From a virus, in the IMG/VR virus record IMGVR_UViG_3300022696_000062, positions 1-39,741 of that record: a DNA stretch of 39,741 nucleotides; one strand, given 5' to 3'. Position numbers and translations under genes: made by a program. The notes under the pieces are model-generated. The model did not search any database and was not told where the DNA came from. It saw only the letters and a list, made by a program, of their open reading frames with translations. Positions 32,608 to 38,449 of the stretch are shown piece after piece. The first letter of the stretch is position 1. The number at the start of each line of letters is the position of its first letter.

Positions 32608-33007
32608 TGGTCACTTCCAATTCTAAAAACATTAAATATAACTGTCTTAATTCTTCTGCATTTGGCGTGCCAAGTGCTATAGTAACTGGGACGTAGTCTA
32701 TGAAAAACATCATGTTAGGAATTTGGTCACTTGTTATATTTAAGACACTAACAACATATGGATGATTACTTAAGTTAATAAATCTTACTGCCACACGGTC
32801 ATCATACACTGACGATAAATGGCGAAGTCTACTGTATGTTATTTGGCATGGGGCCCCGCACTCGTTATCGTACATATAGACGATAACCTTACCGTTTCGT
32901 AATATGTTTTGCATTAGTTGACTAAATTGAGCCTGCTCGTCTGGGGTGCTACTCCACACAGTAAGCCCAATCATTGTCCCCATTACTAAAGTAATTATGT
33001 ATTTCAT
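32561..33007 (-). CDS. Exported or membrane-anchored thioredoxin-like protein (CGAPC)
   Basis: 148 aa. An N-terminal hydrophobic segment (MKYIITLVMGTMIGLTVW) acts as a signal anchor or signal peptide. Then comes a thioredoxin-like pattern: strand VIVYMYDNEC, CGAPC at 50-54 (C-x3-C rather than CxxC), strand VAVRFINLS and the IPNMMFFID strand whose proline fits the cis-Pro of the fold. The protein would act in the periplasm, as a disulphide exchange or redox-sensing protein. The C-x3-C spacing makes standard oxidoreductase activity uncertain. Start at 33007 overlaps the previous stop. Confidence 0.7.
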   Translation of the reverse strand: MKYIITLVMGTMIGLTVWSSTPDEQAQFSQLMQNILRNGKVIVYMYDNECGAPCQITYSRLRHLSSVYDDRVAVRFINLSNHPYVVSVLNITSDQIPNMMFFIDYVPVTIALGTPNAEELRQLYLMFLELEVTSEDRHSETNGVNAGN

Positions 33008-33255
33008 TCGTTCTCCCATACTCCGAACTTGTTAATAATTCTACAACCCTTTCTAGGAATTGCTGTCACTTTTTTACTTCCAGGATAGCTTACAAAAAAA
33101 TGTTTATGCCCAACGCCCTTTAATAGGTAAACCGCGGCTTTGGTAGCAGTGACTCCCTTACTTGTAAACTTAGTTGGGCATATAACCCACGACAAGTTCG
33201 GGGTAGCCCCCGCTGTAGATGGTAAAAACATTACTAAAAACAATAATTTACTCAT
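33004..33255 (-). CDS. Small secreted protein
   Basis: 83 aa with a clear signal peptide (MSKLLFLVMFLPSTAGA, probable cleavage after AGA). The mature part, about 65 aa, is basic, with two cysteines (C in VICPTK and in RKGCRI) that could form a disulphide in the periplasm. It is the gene directly upstream of the thioredoxin-like gene and overlaps it (ATGA), so the cysteines and the redox partner may be linked. No family recognised. Confidence 0.6.
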   Translation of the reverse strand: MSKLLFLVMFLPSTAGATPNLSWVICPTKFTSKGVTATKAAVYLLKGVGHKHFFVSYPGSKKVTAIPRKGCRIINKFGVWENE

Positions 33256-33515
33256 TTACCACTCCTAGTTTTCCAGTTTCTATAATACTTAAACGCCATC
33301 TGCCTTACTCGCTCTCTAGTTACCCTATGGAGTTTAGCAACTCGATCAAGATCTTTAATCTTAATGTAGTCAAAGACCATTATAAGACCCTTTGTTCTTC
33401 TCAGTTCCTTTTCAGAGACCTTAGACATTACATAATAATACAACAATTCTTCTGGATGCGGAATAGATTTGTATTTTCTCCAATACCAGAACTTAAGTCT
33501 ATCTAGCAATGTCAT
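33252..33515 (-). CDS. Sigma-70 region 4-like helix-turn-helix protein
   Basis: 87 aa. Residues about 48-80 (DYIKIKDLDRVAKLHRVTRERVRQM) match the sigma region 4 helix-turn-helix, whose typical wording is 'the regulator finds the gene using V(S/T)RERVRQIE', followed here by a basic end FKYYRNWK. No region 2 is present, so it is not a full sigma factor. Expected role: binding -35-like DNA or the RNA polymerase flap to redirect transcription from early to late genes. It could be the partner of the 20-bp element at 1691-1710 and 35219-35238; that is inference. Confidence 0.72.
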   Translation of the reverse strand: MTLLDRLKFWYWRKYKSIPHPEELLYYYVMSKVSEKELRRTKGLIMVFDYIKIKDLDRVAKLHRVTRERVRQMAFKYYRNWKTRSGK

Positions 33516-33565
33516 CCATCACCTCGCTTGAATGATTCGTAGTCTTTGTTTTGGTCGTCTGTCAT
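33512..33565 (-). CDS. Tiny coupled open frame (17 aa)
   Basis: ATG overlaps the stop of the gene upstream and its own stop overlaps the start of the sigma-like gene (ATGA at both ends), so ribosomes could move through it by coupling. The predicted peptide, MTDDQNKDYESFKRGDG, is polar and unlikely to fold. It also carries the GAGGTGATGG region next to the following ATG. Probably a translation-coupling leader, if translated at all. Confidence 0.3.
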   Translation of the reverse strand: MTDDQNKDYESFKRGDG

Positions 33566-33852
33566 GATTGCTCCTTGATTTTGGTAAGTGCTTTTATGGC
33601 TTCCTCATCACAATCACACCCTAACGTGTATATTTCACAGTCGTCCGTTTTGTTTTTGCTGATTATAGCCAACGCCTCAACCTCCACGGCTAAGTCAGCT
33701 TTAAGCTTCTCCACCTCCGCGCGCTTGGCATCATAAGCCGACTTTTCGATCATTTTAATCGAATCCTCAAAAAGTTTGTTGTGCGAATAAACGCCGGACT
33801 CGTATTTATTTGGGTCACTTATCCATACCTCTCTTGGCTCTTTATCACTCAC
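33562..33852 (-). CDS. Hypothetical coiled-coil protein
   Basis: 96 aa, ATG overlapping the pentapeptide gene stop. Residues about 33-68 are a heptad-like helix (MIEKSAYDAKRAEVEKLKA), followed by a Cys- and Asp-rich loop (DDCEIYTLGCDCDEEA) that may bind a metal, then a final helix. No family recognised. Confidence 0.6.
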   Translation of the reverse strand: MSDKEPREVWISDPNKYESGVYSHNKLFEDSIKMIEKSAYDAKRAEVEKLKADLAVEVEALAIISKNKTDDCEIYTLGCDCDEEAIKALTKIKEQS

Positions 33853-34379
33853 TTATCCTCCCGATCTATAGTATATGCGTGTTTAATACACATTTCAATA
33901 AATTGACCATACATCTGAATTTGTAAATCAGTATAGCCGTTTTCTTTGCCAATATCTTCGAAACAACTTGCCCACTCGTCTAATGTTTTATCTATACAAC
34001 CAATAATTAGACGATGACCCGTGCAATATGCTTGGTGTCTTTGATATCGAAAAATTAATAAGTTAGCCCCACCCAAGTTAGTCCCATGCAAGTTAGCACC
34101 ACGCAAGTTAGCCTCACGCAAGTTAGTCCCATGCAAGTTAGCACCACGCAAGTTAGCCTCACGCAAGTCAGCATCACTCAAGTCAGCCTTACACAAGTAC
34201 GCCCCACTCAAGTCAGCATCACTCAAGTCAGCCCCGTGCAAGTTAGCCTTACACAAGCCAGCCTCGCGCAAGTCAGCATCACTCAAGTCAGCCCCACTCA
34301 AGTTAGCCTTTTTACCACCTTTACCGTCTAACCAATCTTTATGGTCTTTTAGTATTTTATCCAGTTCTTTTTTAGTCAT
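33849..34379 (-). CDS. Pentapeptide-repeat protein
   Basis: 176 aa from ATG 34379, which overlaps the previous stop. About 17 repeats of the A(D/N)LXX type occupy residues about 25-110 (ANLSGADLSDADLREAG and so on), forming a right-handed quadrilateral beta helix. The C-terminal 65 residues (TGHRLIIGCIDKTLDEWASCF) are the domain that commonly follows such repeats in phage proteins. Some pentapeptide proteins mimic DNA and bind gyrase; here that is only a possibility. The DNA itself is a run of nearly identical 15-bp units. Confidence 0.88.
   Translation of the reverse strand: MTKKELDKILKDHKDWLDGKGGKKANLSGADLSDADLREAGLCKANLHGADLSDADLSGAYLCKADLSDADLREANLRGANLHGTNLREANLRGANLHGTNLGGANLLIFRYQRHQAYCTGHRLIIGCIDKTLDEWASCFEDIGKENGYTDLQIQMYGQFIEMCIKHAYTIDREDK
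34075..34310. repeat. 15-bp tandem DNA repeats inside the pentapeptide gene
   Basis: On the + strand the units are of the form CAAGTTAGCMYYRYG or CAAGTCAGC plus six bases, repeated about 15 times. They code for pentapeptide repeats on the other strand. The near identity, including third codon positions, suggests recent expansion or homogenisation by recombination. Confidence 0.8.
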
Positions 34380-34657
34380 TACCACACCGTCCTGATTTCA
34401 AGCACAGCCTTAGACAATTTGGTTTTAGGCTTAATACTAATTATCTCATCAATTTGCGGTAAAATGCCCATGCGTCTAGTCATCGCATCAATCTGTTTAT
34501 TGGTAAGCGGAAAATCGCTAACAATCCTGTACATACAGTGCTTGCTATCATGAGACCAGGCTACCATGTTCCAAGTGCCCGAATTCATAACAAAAGCGTA
34601 CCTTCTTTTTTTCTCAATCATACGCTCGTTATACATGCACCAATCATGCCAACTCAT
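34379..34657 (-). CDS. Hypothetical protein
   Basis: 92 aa, ATG overlapping the lipoprotein stop (ATGA). Short, basic N-terminal part (YNERMIEKKRRYAFVMNSGT), a region with W and H (WNMVAWSHDSKHCMYRIVSD), and a C-terminus with helix then strand. No family recognised. Encoded in the same coupled chain as the lipoprotein and the pentapeptide protein. Confidence 0.6.
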   Translation of the reverse strand: MSWHDWCMYNERMIEKKRRYAFVMNSGTWNMVAWSHDSKHCMYRIVSDFPLTNKQIDAMTRRMGILPQIDEIISIKPKTKLSKAVLEIRTVW

Positions 34658-34965
34658 AATACAACCTCGCCGTTTATAATACTAAAGGGACATTGTTGGC
34701 TATCGGTTGTTACATAATTGCCGTCTTCAATAATTACAAGACCGATGTTGTTATACCACGCCATCAAAGAACCGTCGTTAAGCTCCACAAGAATCTCATC
34801 GGGACCAGGACCGTCGCCGCAAGGGTCAATCGTGCGACTAATAAAAAAGCCCGGAGGGGGCTCAATAATAGTATTGTAATAGTCTCCCGATACAACAGGA
34901 ACTCTGCCGTCCCCACAACCCGTTAGTAATAATAGAGCGATCGTGCTAAAAAATAATACCTTCAT
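34654..34965 (-). CDS. Phage lipoprotein
   Basis: 103 aa from ATG 34965, with AGGAGG upstream and ATGA overlap with the preceding gene. MKVLFFSTIALLLLTGC is a signal peptide with lipobox LTGC, so the mature protein would be lipid-anchored at Cys17. The residue after Cys is Gly, so outer-membrane sorting is expected under the standard +2 rule. The mature part has conserved-looking strands (EILVELNDGSLMAWYNNIGL) and two more cysteines. Early phage lipoproteins often block receptors (superinfection exclusion); this role is inferred from topology only. Confidence 0.75.
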   Translation of the reverse strand: MKVLFFSTIALLLLTGCGDGRVPVVSGDYYNTIIEPPPGFFISRTIDPCGDGPGPDEILVELNDGSLMAWYNNIGLVIIEDGNYVTTDSQQCPFSIINGEVVL

Positions 34966-35132
34966 ATTGCCTCCTGTGTTACGATCCCTTGGGACCCTGT
35001 AATAAGTAGCCAAAGTGCCTGAATACCATCGGGCCCGTCCGCATAAAGGGCGCTACCGATACGGTTACCGCTACGGTCCGCTACGGTAAGCATCCAGCGC
35101 CCGTCGTCTGTTTGTGTAATTTCGTAAACCAT
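34962..35132 (-). CDS. Small beta protein, first gene of the early operon
   Basis: 56 aa, start at ATG 35132 with GGAGGTG six bases upstream. The sequence MVYEITQTDDGRWMLTVADR, then SALYADGPDGIQALWLLITG, reads as a compact beta domain with a terminal helix. It is the promoter-proximal gene of the long leftward operon, placed 20 bp from the -10 at 35153, so it should be made earliest and in high amount. No family recognised. Confidence 0.7.
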   Translation of the reverse strand: MVYEITQTDDGRWMLTVADRSGNRIGSALYADGPDGIQALWLLITGSQGIVTQEAI

Positions 35133-35152
35133 CTTTCACCTCCAATATGTCT

Positions 35153-35181
35153 AGGTTACTAAATCTGGGGGGCTATGTCAA
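35153..35181 (-). promoter_or_regulatory. Probable leftward early promoter
   Basis: Reading leftward, -35 TTGACA (35181-35176) is exact, the spacer is 17 bp, and -10 is TAACCT (35158-35153), a partial match. It lies just upstream of the 35132 start. The 20-bp element at 35219-35238 is about 38 bp upstream of the -35, a usual place for an activator. Confidence 0.65.
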
Positions 35182-35218
35182 CATATTTCTACAATTTTAT
35201 TTCTACCTAATTTCAACC

Positions 35219-35238
35219 ACTTACTGAAATTGAACAAT
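35219..35238 (+). promoter_or_regulatory. Second copy of the 20-bp virion/lysis control element
   Basis: ACTTACTGAAATTGAACAAT, identical to 1691-1710. The other arm of the palindrome seen there is missing; instead TTTCA lies on the left (35211), giving a shorter AATTTCA/TGAAATT dyad. It is followed by AT-rich DNA. It probably binds the same regulator. Confidence 0.65.
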
Positions 35239-35281
35239 TAAATACATATATTAATTTAATACCATTGAATCTGTATACAAC

Positions 35282-35299
35282 ATACTATTTAAATAGTAT
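35282..35299. repeat. Perfect 18-bp palindrome
   Basis: ATACTATTTAAATAGTAT is fully self-complementary (9-bp arms, no spacer), inside the AT-rich part of the candidate origin. Could be a dimeric protein site or cruciform. Confidence 0.75.
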
Positions 35300-35307
35300 A
35301 TCAGTAA

Positions 35308-35361
35308 ATTAATTAATATTTACTATACAGATTACTCTACTACTAGTAAATATTAATTAAT
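35308..35361. repeat. 18-bp perfect inverted repeat, 18-nt loop
   Basis: Arms 35308-35325 (attaattaatatttacta) and 35344-35361 are exact reverse complements around 18 bases. All A/T except one C/G pair, so it melts easily. Typical of a DNA unwinding element or a cruciform near an origin. No U-rich tail, so not a terminator. Confidence 0.75.
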
Positions 35362-35581
35362 ACAAACGGTCCTTCAAAAAAATCGACGGGCGGGCTTACT
35401 CCACCCAATTTCCCAAAGATGTTTCAAAAAGATGTTTTAAAAATATTCTACAAATCCTTCCCAGCACGTTCGTGCCGCAATTTGCGTCACCTTGACTAAT
35501 TTGTAGTCGGTCTTTGGGCTCGGTCATTATTAGTCGGAATTATAGGGAAGGGGGCTCTACTCCATCTCATATCCAAGCCGG

Positions 35582-35621
35582 AATCTCATATTGGGACACT
35601 ATAATGTCCCGATTTGAGACA
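35582..35621. promoter_or_regulatory. Paired 17-bp operator-like sites facing each other
   Basis: Two members of the TGTMTCA-N3-TGAKACA family in opposite orientation: 35582-35598 (AATCTCATATTGGGACA) and 35605-35621 (TGTCCCGATTTGAGACA), separated by six bases. Together they make a larger dyad, 13 of 15 pairs matching. Likely site for a dimer of dimers. Confidence 0.6.
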
Positions 35622-35932
35622 AACCCATCGGGGGGACCACCTCCACACTACCCCTTCAGAGGCCCGTATCGCCCCGTCACGAGGTCCTACCAGTCCACCC
35701 ATACCTAGGTATACCCCCAGTCAATACGTCCAACACGGAGCATTTTCGTAAGCCGTAACATGATGAGACAGCAAGAGTCCCCCGTTATAGGCCCTGACAG
35801 GCTCACCACGATGTTTATATCCTCAACCCACACTAGACCCTAGGTCTGGATATAAGTCCCCGTATAGGCCCGATATGAGCGCCTCACGTCCAATTCTACA
35901 TAACTTATTGAAAATACGTACCACCACCTTTC

Positions 35933-35949
35933 TGTCTCAATATGACAAA
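35933..35949. promoter_or_regulatory. 17-bp operator-like site
   Basis: TGTCTCAATATGACAAA, family TGTMTCA-N3-TGAKACA; left half exact, right half weaker. A further half site TGAGACA lies at 35764-35770. Confidence 0.5.
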
Positions 35950-36035
35950 GTTCTTGCATGGGTATAGGATAGCGTTTAGACGTACCAATAGCCGCCCATA
36001 TACACCGAAACCCGACCACTATACCAGTATTCGGG

Positions 36036-36107
36036 CTATATGGTTAATAGTTCTAGGCAGTCCCCCGAGTATACCCAAGGGACTGGAAGAGCTATTAACG
36101 GCTATAT
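36036..36107. ncRNA. Large imperfect hairpin, possible structured RNA or DNA element
   Basis: GTTAATAG (36043-36050) pairs with CTATTAAC (36092-36099), and inside it CAGTCCC (36058-36064) pairs with GGGACTG (36079-36085), around a 14-nt loop. Outer flanks CTATAT and ATATAG extend the symmetry less exactly. Two co-linear stems separated by internal loops are more than expected by chance. It lies after the 42-aa gene (leftward) and could be a transcript end, an RNA, or part of the origin. Confidence 0.4.
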
Positions 36108-36141
36108 TCTAAAGCTTTATCGTAGATCAGTCGATTTAACT

Positions 36142-36270
36142 TTATGGACTGGTTGACTCGACTTGCCAGCCTTGGTTTTCGAACGTGTCTAGAATCGATC
36201 GTGTATTTATGAAACCGTACGTTTCGCGGTCGGTTAGTGCTTTAGTTTGATCAATTGGATTGATAGACAT
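36142..36270 (-). CDS. Short protein, possibly a truncated DUF932-like N-terminus
   Basis: 42 aa with AAAGGGGG five bases before the ATG. MSINPIDQTKALTDRETYGF, then INTRSILDTFENQGWQVEST. The pattern 'Y-F-I-x-T-x-x-I/V-L-D-x-F/L-x-x-x-G-W' resembles the start of DUF932 phage/plasmid proteins, which are usually about 250-350 aa, so the remainder is missing. Just after the stop, the +1 frame reads on for some residues, but no long continuation exists. It is either a decayed remnant or a genuine small protein. Last gene of its operon. Confidence 0.55.
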   Translation of the reverse strand: MSINPIDQTKALTDRETYGFINTRSILDTFENQGWQVESTSP

Positions 36271-36281
36271 ATAGTCCCCCT

Positions 36282-36773
36282 TTATTGGTTAACAATTGTT
36301 AATTTAGTTTCAATAGTCTCCGGTATCTTTAAAGACTTTAGTCCCGTCGCAAGTTTAGCAAGTTCTAGACCTGTATACCAGTCTGAACTATAACCGTCGC
36401 TTGACACTTCGACCTGTCCCTTTAAATAATGCTTTAGGACTATAAGACATGCGACCACGACCGTGTCGTAGGGCTTTCGTGCCGTTTTACAGAATTCGAA
36501 ACTACTATTTTCCGAGTAGTGCTCTCTTAAAACAAAGTCTTCGTGTCCTAATTCTTTAGTGCCGTTAAAGTTTAGGCCGCCGTATTTTCCGGGCTTCGTG
36601 TGAGCACTATAGCCTGAAAGTCTATCTGGATGCTTTAAGTCTATCATTTTCATTCTATCATTATAGAACTTGACTATTTGCTGGCATTTAACTATAGCCT
36701 TTTGATAGTCGCTTTCAACTCTACTACTGTTACCGTGACTGGTTTTAAATCTTATATAGTGTGTATGGCCCAT
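36282..36773 (-). CDS. Conserved-type phage protein, unknown function
   Basis: 163 aa. The start MGHTHYIRFKTSHGNSSRVE, then a region with FNGTKELGHEDFVL and FCKTARKPYDTVVVACLIVLKH, is a layout I associate with a widespread phage protein family beginning MGHTHYW-like and of unknown function. Mixed alpha/beta with several His, no classical catalytic motif. AAAGGGGGACTAT precedes the ATG, the same leader as the gene to its left. Confidence is for a real gene. Confidence 0.7.
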   Translation of the reverse strand: MGHTHYIRFKTSHGNSSRVESDYQKAIVKCQQIVKFYNDRMKMIDLKHPDRLSGYSAHTKPGKYGGLNFNGTKELGHEDFVLREHYSENSSFEFCKTARKPYDTVVVACLIVLKHYLKGQVEVSSDGYSSDWYTGLELAKLATGLKSLKIPETIETKLTIVNQ

Positions 36774-36784
36774 ATAGTCCCCCT

Positions 36785-36973
36785 TTACGCCGCTTTGGAC
36801 GTGTTAATAGTTTTTTTCACGAAACCGCTTTCATCATGTTTAGCTTTCCCTTTAGCTTTCAATGCAACAATATACCCGCCACGTTTATCTAGAAAGCGCA
36901 AGTCGTGGCTGTCCCCGTTATAAGCGCATAATAAGACCGCCCGAGGATAACCCCCGAGCGGTCCGATATAAGC
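36785..36973 (-). CDS. Coding-like in-frame extension after the metallopeptidase stop
   Basis: The frame of the HELGH gene stays open for 62 more codons after its TAA (36974-36976), up to TAA 36785. The stretch CAYNGDSHDLRFLDKRGGYI, then VALKAKGKAKHDESGFVKKT, looks like real protein. No ATG or GTG starts it; an internal TTG would give about 38 aa. A hairpin (36935-36963) lies between the TAA and this stretch. It could be made by stop-codon readthrough, by a non-standard start, or be a remnant. Translation not established. Confidence 0.4.
   Translation of the reverse strand, partial: AYIGPLGGYPRAVLLCAYNGDSHDLRFLDKRGGYIVALKAKGKAKHDESGFVKKTINTSKAA
36935..36963 (-). terminator. GC-rich hairpin after the HELGH gene
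   Basis: GACCGCCCGAGG (36935-36946) pairs imperfectly with the segment ending in CGAGCGGTC at 36963, about 10 of 12 pairs, around a short loop. No T-run on the leftward strand, so a poor intrinsic terminator. It starts 11 bp after the HELGH stop and may instead affect readthrough or RNA stability. Confidence 0.4.
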
Positions 36974-37639
36974 TTATCGAGTTGCCTTAAGTCTCGCCCG
37001 TCGATTGATGCGAGCGTCGATCGAATCGGACTCGGTCCACCCAACGCTCGGGTTATAAACCAACTCGCCGTTATCGATCATTTGGAGCCTATCAAGACAC
37101 CCTTTGTCGAGGTTTCTTGATAACCGAATAAGCTCACGGTCCCCAACGATAACCCCGTAACGCTCTCCGGTCTCAACGCAAGTCCGTGGTTTATCCTTAA
37201 GGGGCAGTCCTGTAGAGTAGGCCGGTAGACCTAAGCGTCGACGAATTTTATTTTCCATGGCCATTGGTAAAATCTCAAAAAGAGACGATTTTTGTTTCAT
37301 ATACCCGTACTCTGATATAACATAACCGAATTGAGAATCCATCTCGTTTTGATACATCTTAAGCGGTGCATTGGATAAGAATAAGTGTCCCAATTCATGA
37401 ACCGCCGCGTCCGGGTTAGGCTCGAACTCTAGATGACCGGTCCCCCAATCGGGTTTTTTGATAAACTTGCCGGACTTATTCAACTTGCCGGGCGTGACTC
37501 GGGCCGATAAACCGAATCGATCACCTAGATAATTGATAATATGATTTATATGTTTTTGTCTCATATTGGAACGACTTGAGGGGCTCGACTTGGAACCCCA
37601 CACCTGTTTCATTCTGATACGTTTATTTTTGCTCGCCAT
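36974..37639 (-). CDS. HExxH metallopeptidase-like protein (second)
   Basis: 221 aa with GAGGGGG before the ATG. A very basic N-terminus (MASKNKRIRMKQVWGSK), then AAVHELGHLFLSN with H81, E82 and H85. A following helix (SSLFEILPMAMENKIRRRLG) has acidic residues that could give the third zinc ligand. Not similar to the other HELGH protein beyond this motif. Putative zincin; substrate unknown. C-terminal part ends in a basic helix (DARINRRARLKATR). The frame continues as coding-like after its stop. Confidence 0.7.
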   Translation of the reverse strand: MASKNKRIRMKQVWGSKSSPSSRSNMRQKHINHIINYLGDRFGLSARVTPGKLNKSGKFIKKPDWGTGHLEFEPNPDAAVHELGHLFLSNAPLKMYQNEMDSQFGYVISEYGYMKQKSSLFEILPMAMENKIRRRLGLPAYSTGLPLKDKPRTCVETGERYGVIVGDRELIRLSRNLDKGCLDRLQMIDNGELVYNPSVGWTESDSIDARINRRARLKATR

Positions 37640-37640
37640 G

Positions 37641-38027
37641 TTACACCCCCTCGGCTACATAATAACGGCCCGTTGCCGGGTCCAACGTCCATGCGTCTAA
37701 CGCGTCGGCCCGGTCCCTAGACACCTCGACCCACTGCCCAAGCTCGGTCCTTGAACCTGAATCGATATATTCTAAGAACGCAGACCGATCGGGCCTTAAG
37801 AATAAAATTGACTCTTGATAAGCCGCCCGAGCGCATAATAACGCCCGTCTATAATCCTCTAGTGACTTGGTTATAATAAGATAACTGTTTTCAGTCTCAC
37901 CCTTATAAGACCCTATAAGCGCTTTAAAATGATCAATGCCGTACGATCTAATAAACTTATAATCATCCTTATAGGTCCCTTGATTCACTGCTATAATAAC
38001 GCATGGTGGAAAGTTTAATTGTCTCAT
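37641..38027 (-). CDS. Hypothetical protein
   Basis: 128 aa with AAGGGGG seven bases before the ATG. Alpha/beta with a beta start (LNFPPCVIIAVNQGTYKDD), helices (YRRALLCARAAYQESILFL) and a C-terminal segment resembling small domains with DAWTLDPATGRYYVAEGV. No family recognised. Followed within 1 bp by the HELGH gene. Confidence 0.65.
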   Translation of the reverse strand: MRQLNFPPCVIIAVNQGTYKDDYKFIRSYGIDHFKALIGSYKGETENSYLIITKSLEDYRRALLCARAAYQESILFLRPDRSAFLEYIDSGSRTELGQWVEVSRDRADALDAWTLDPATGRYYVAEGV

Positions 38028-38043
38028 AATGATACCCCCTTAA

Positions 38044-38376
38044 TTAACGGTCATAATATAAGTCATGATAATAATCGGCCATGGCAGATAATCGATCGGC
38101 CTCTAGGTCTAGGTAATCAGCGCAATCGGTCGCATAATCCAGCATGGGATCTAAAATCTTCGCCTCAATTTCCCCGTCTAGGTCTTGACCCGTTACAACG
38201 TAGCCGATCGACCCCTCGGGCTCTGCATAATAACCCGGGTCCTCAAACGTATAATAAAACGATAAGATAACCCACACCTCGCCGTTGTCTGGGTTATTAG
38301 AATCATACAGCCGACCCTTAACATACGTTCGATCAACGATTGATAACTCATCAATAATCCAATTATTTTTCACCAT
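38044..38376 (-). CDS. Hypothetical acidic protein
   Basis: 110 aa with GAGGGGG six bases before the ATG. Starts with beta strands (WIIDELSIVDRTYVKGRLYD, EVWVILSFYYTFEDPGYYA) and ends in a helix with many D, Y and L (LDLEADRLSAMADYYHDLYY). Strongly acidic. No family recognised. Transcribed from the 38655 gene downward. Confidence 0.65.
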   Translation of the reverse strand: MVKNNWIIDELSIVDRTYVKGRLYDSNNPDNGEVWVILSFYYTFEDPGYYAEPEGSIGYVVTGQDLDGEIEAKILDPMLDYATDCADYLDLEADRLSAMADYYHDLYYDR

Positions 38377-38449
38377 TATGCACCCCCTCTATAATTAAAT
38401 TAATATAACATAACATTATAAACATGGATAACGCGTATATTATAATCAT
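38363..38449 (-). CDS. 28-aa hydrophobic miniprotein
   Basis: ATG 38449 overlaps the stop of the preceding gene (ATGA) and has AAGGGGG four bases upstream. Predicted MIIIYALSMFIMLCYINLII, then EGVHNGEK: one transmembrane segment with a short polar tail. Its 3' end overlaps the start of the next gene by 14 bp and contains that gene's ribosome-binding site. Short but carries the same signals as its neighbours. Any function unknown. Confidence 0.5.
   Translation of the reverse strand: MIIIYALSMFIMLCYINLIIEGVHNGEK

Larger units (their letters stand above)
35133..36141. other. About 1 kb non-coding control region, candidate replication origin
   Basis: No convincing gene on either strand; the one open frame (35514-35708) has poor composition. 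It holds the early promoter, the 20-bp element, an 18-bp palindrome, an 18-bp inverted repeat in an AT-rich segment (35239-35365), three members of the 17-bp operator family, a short palindrome (35701-35712) and a large imperfect hairpin (36036-36107). AT-rich palindromes plus repeated protein-binding motifs between divergent replication-linked operons are typical of origins. Origin function is inference. Confidence 0.55.

Noticed and set aside
34075-34310. Regular short repeats that could be taken for a CRISPR array
   Set aside because: Period is 15 bp with no unique spacers; they encode pentapeptide repeats.
35514-35708. 64-codon rightward frame in the candidate origin region
   Set aside because: Rich in P, S, R and G with no ribosome-binding site, and it contains the paired operator-like dyad at 35582-35621.
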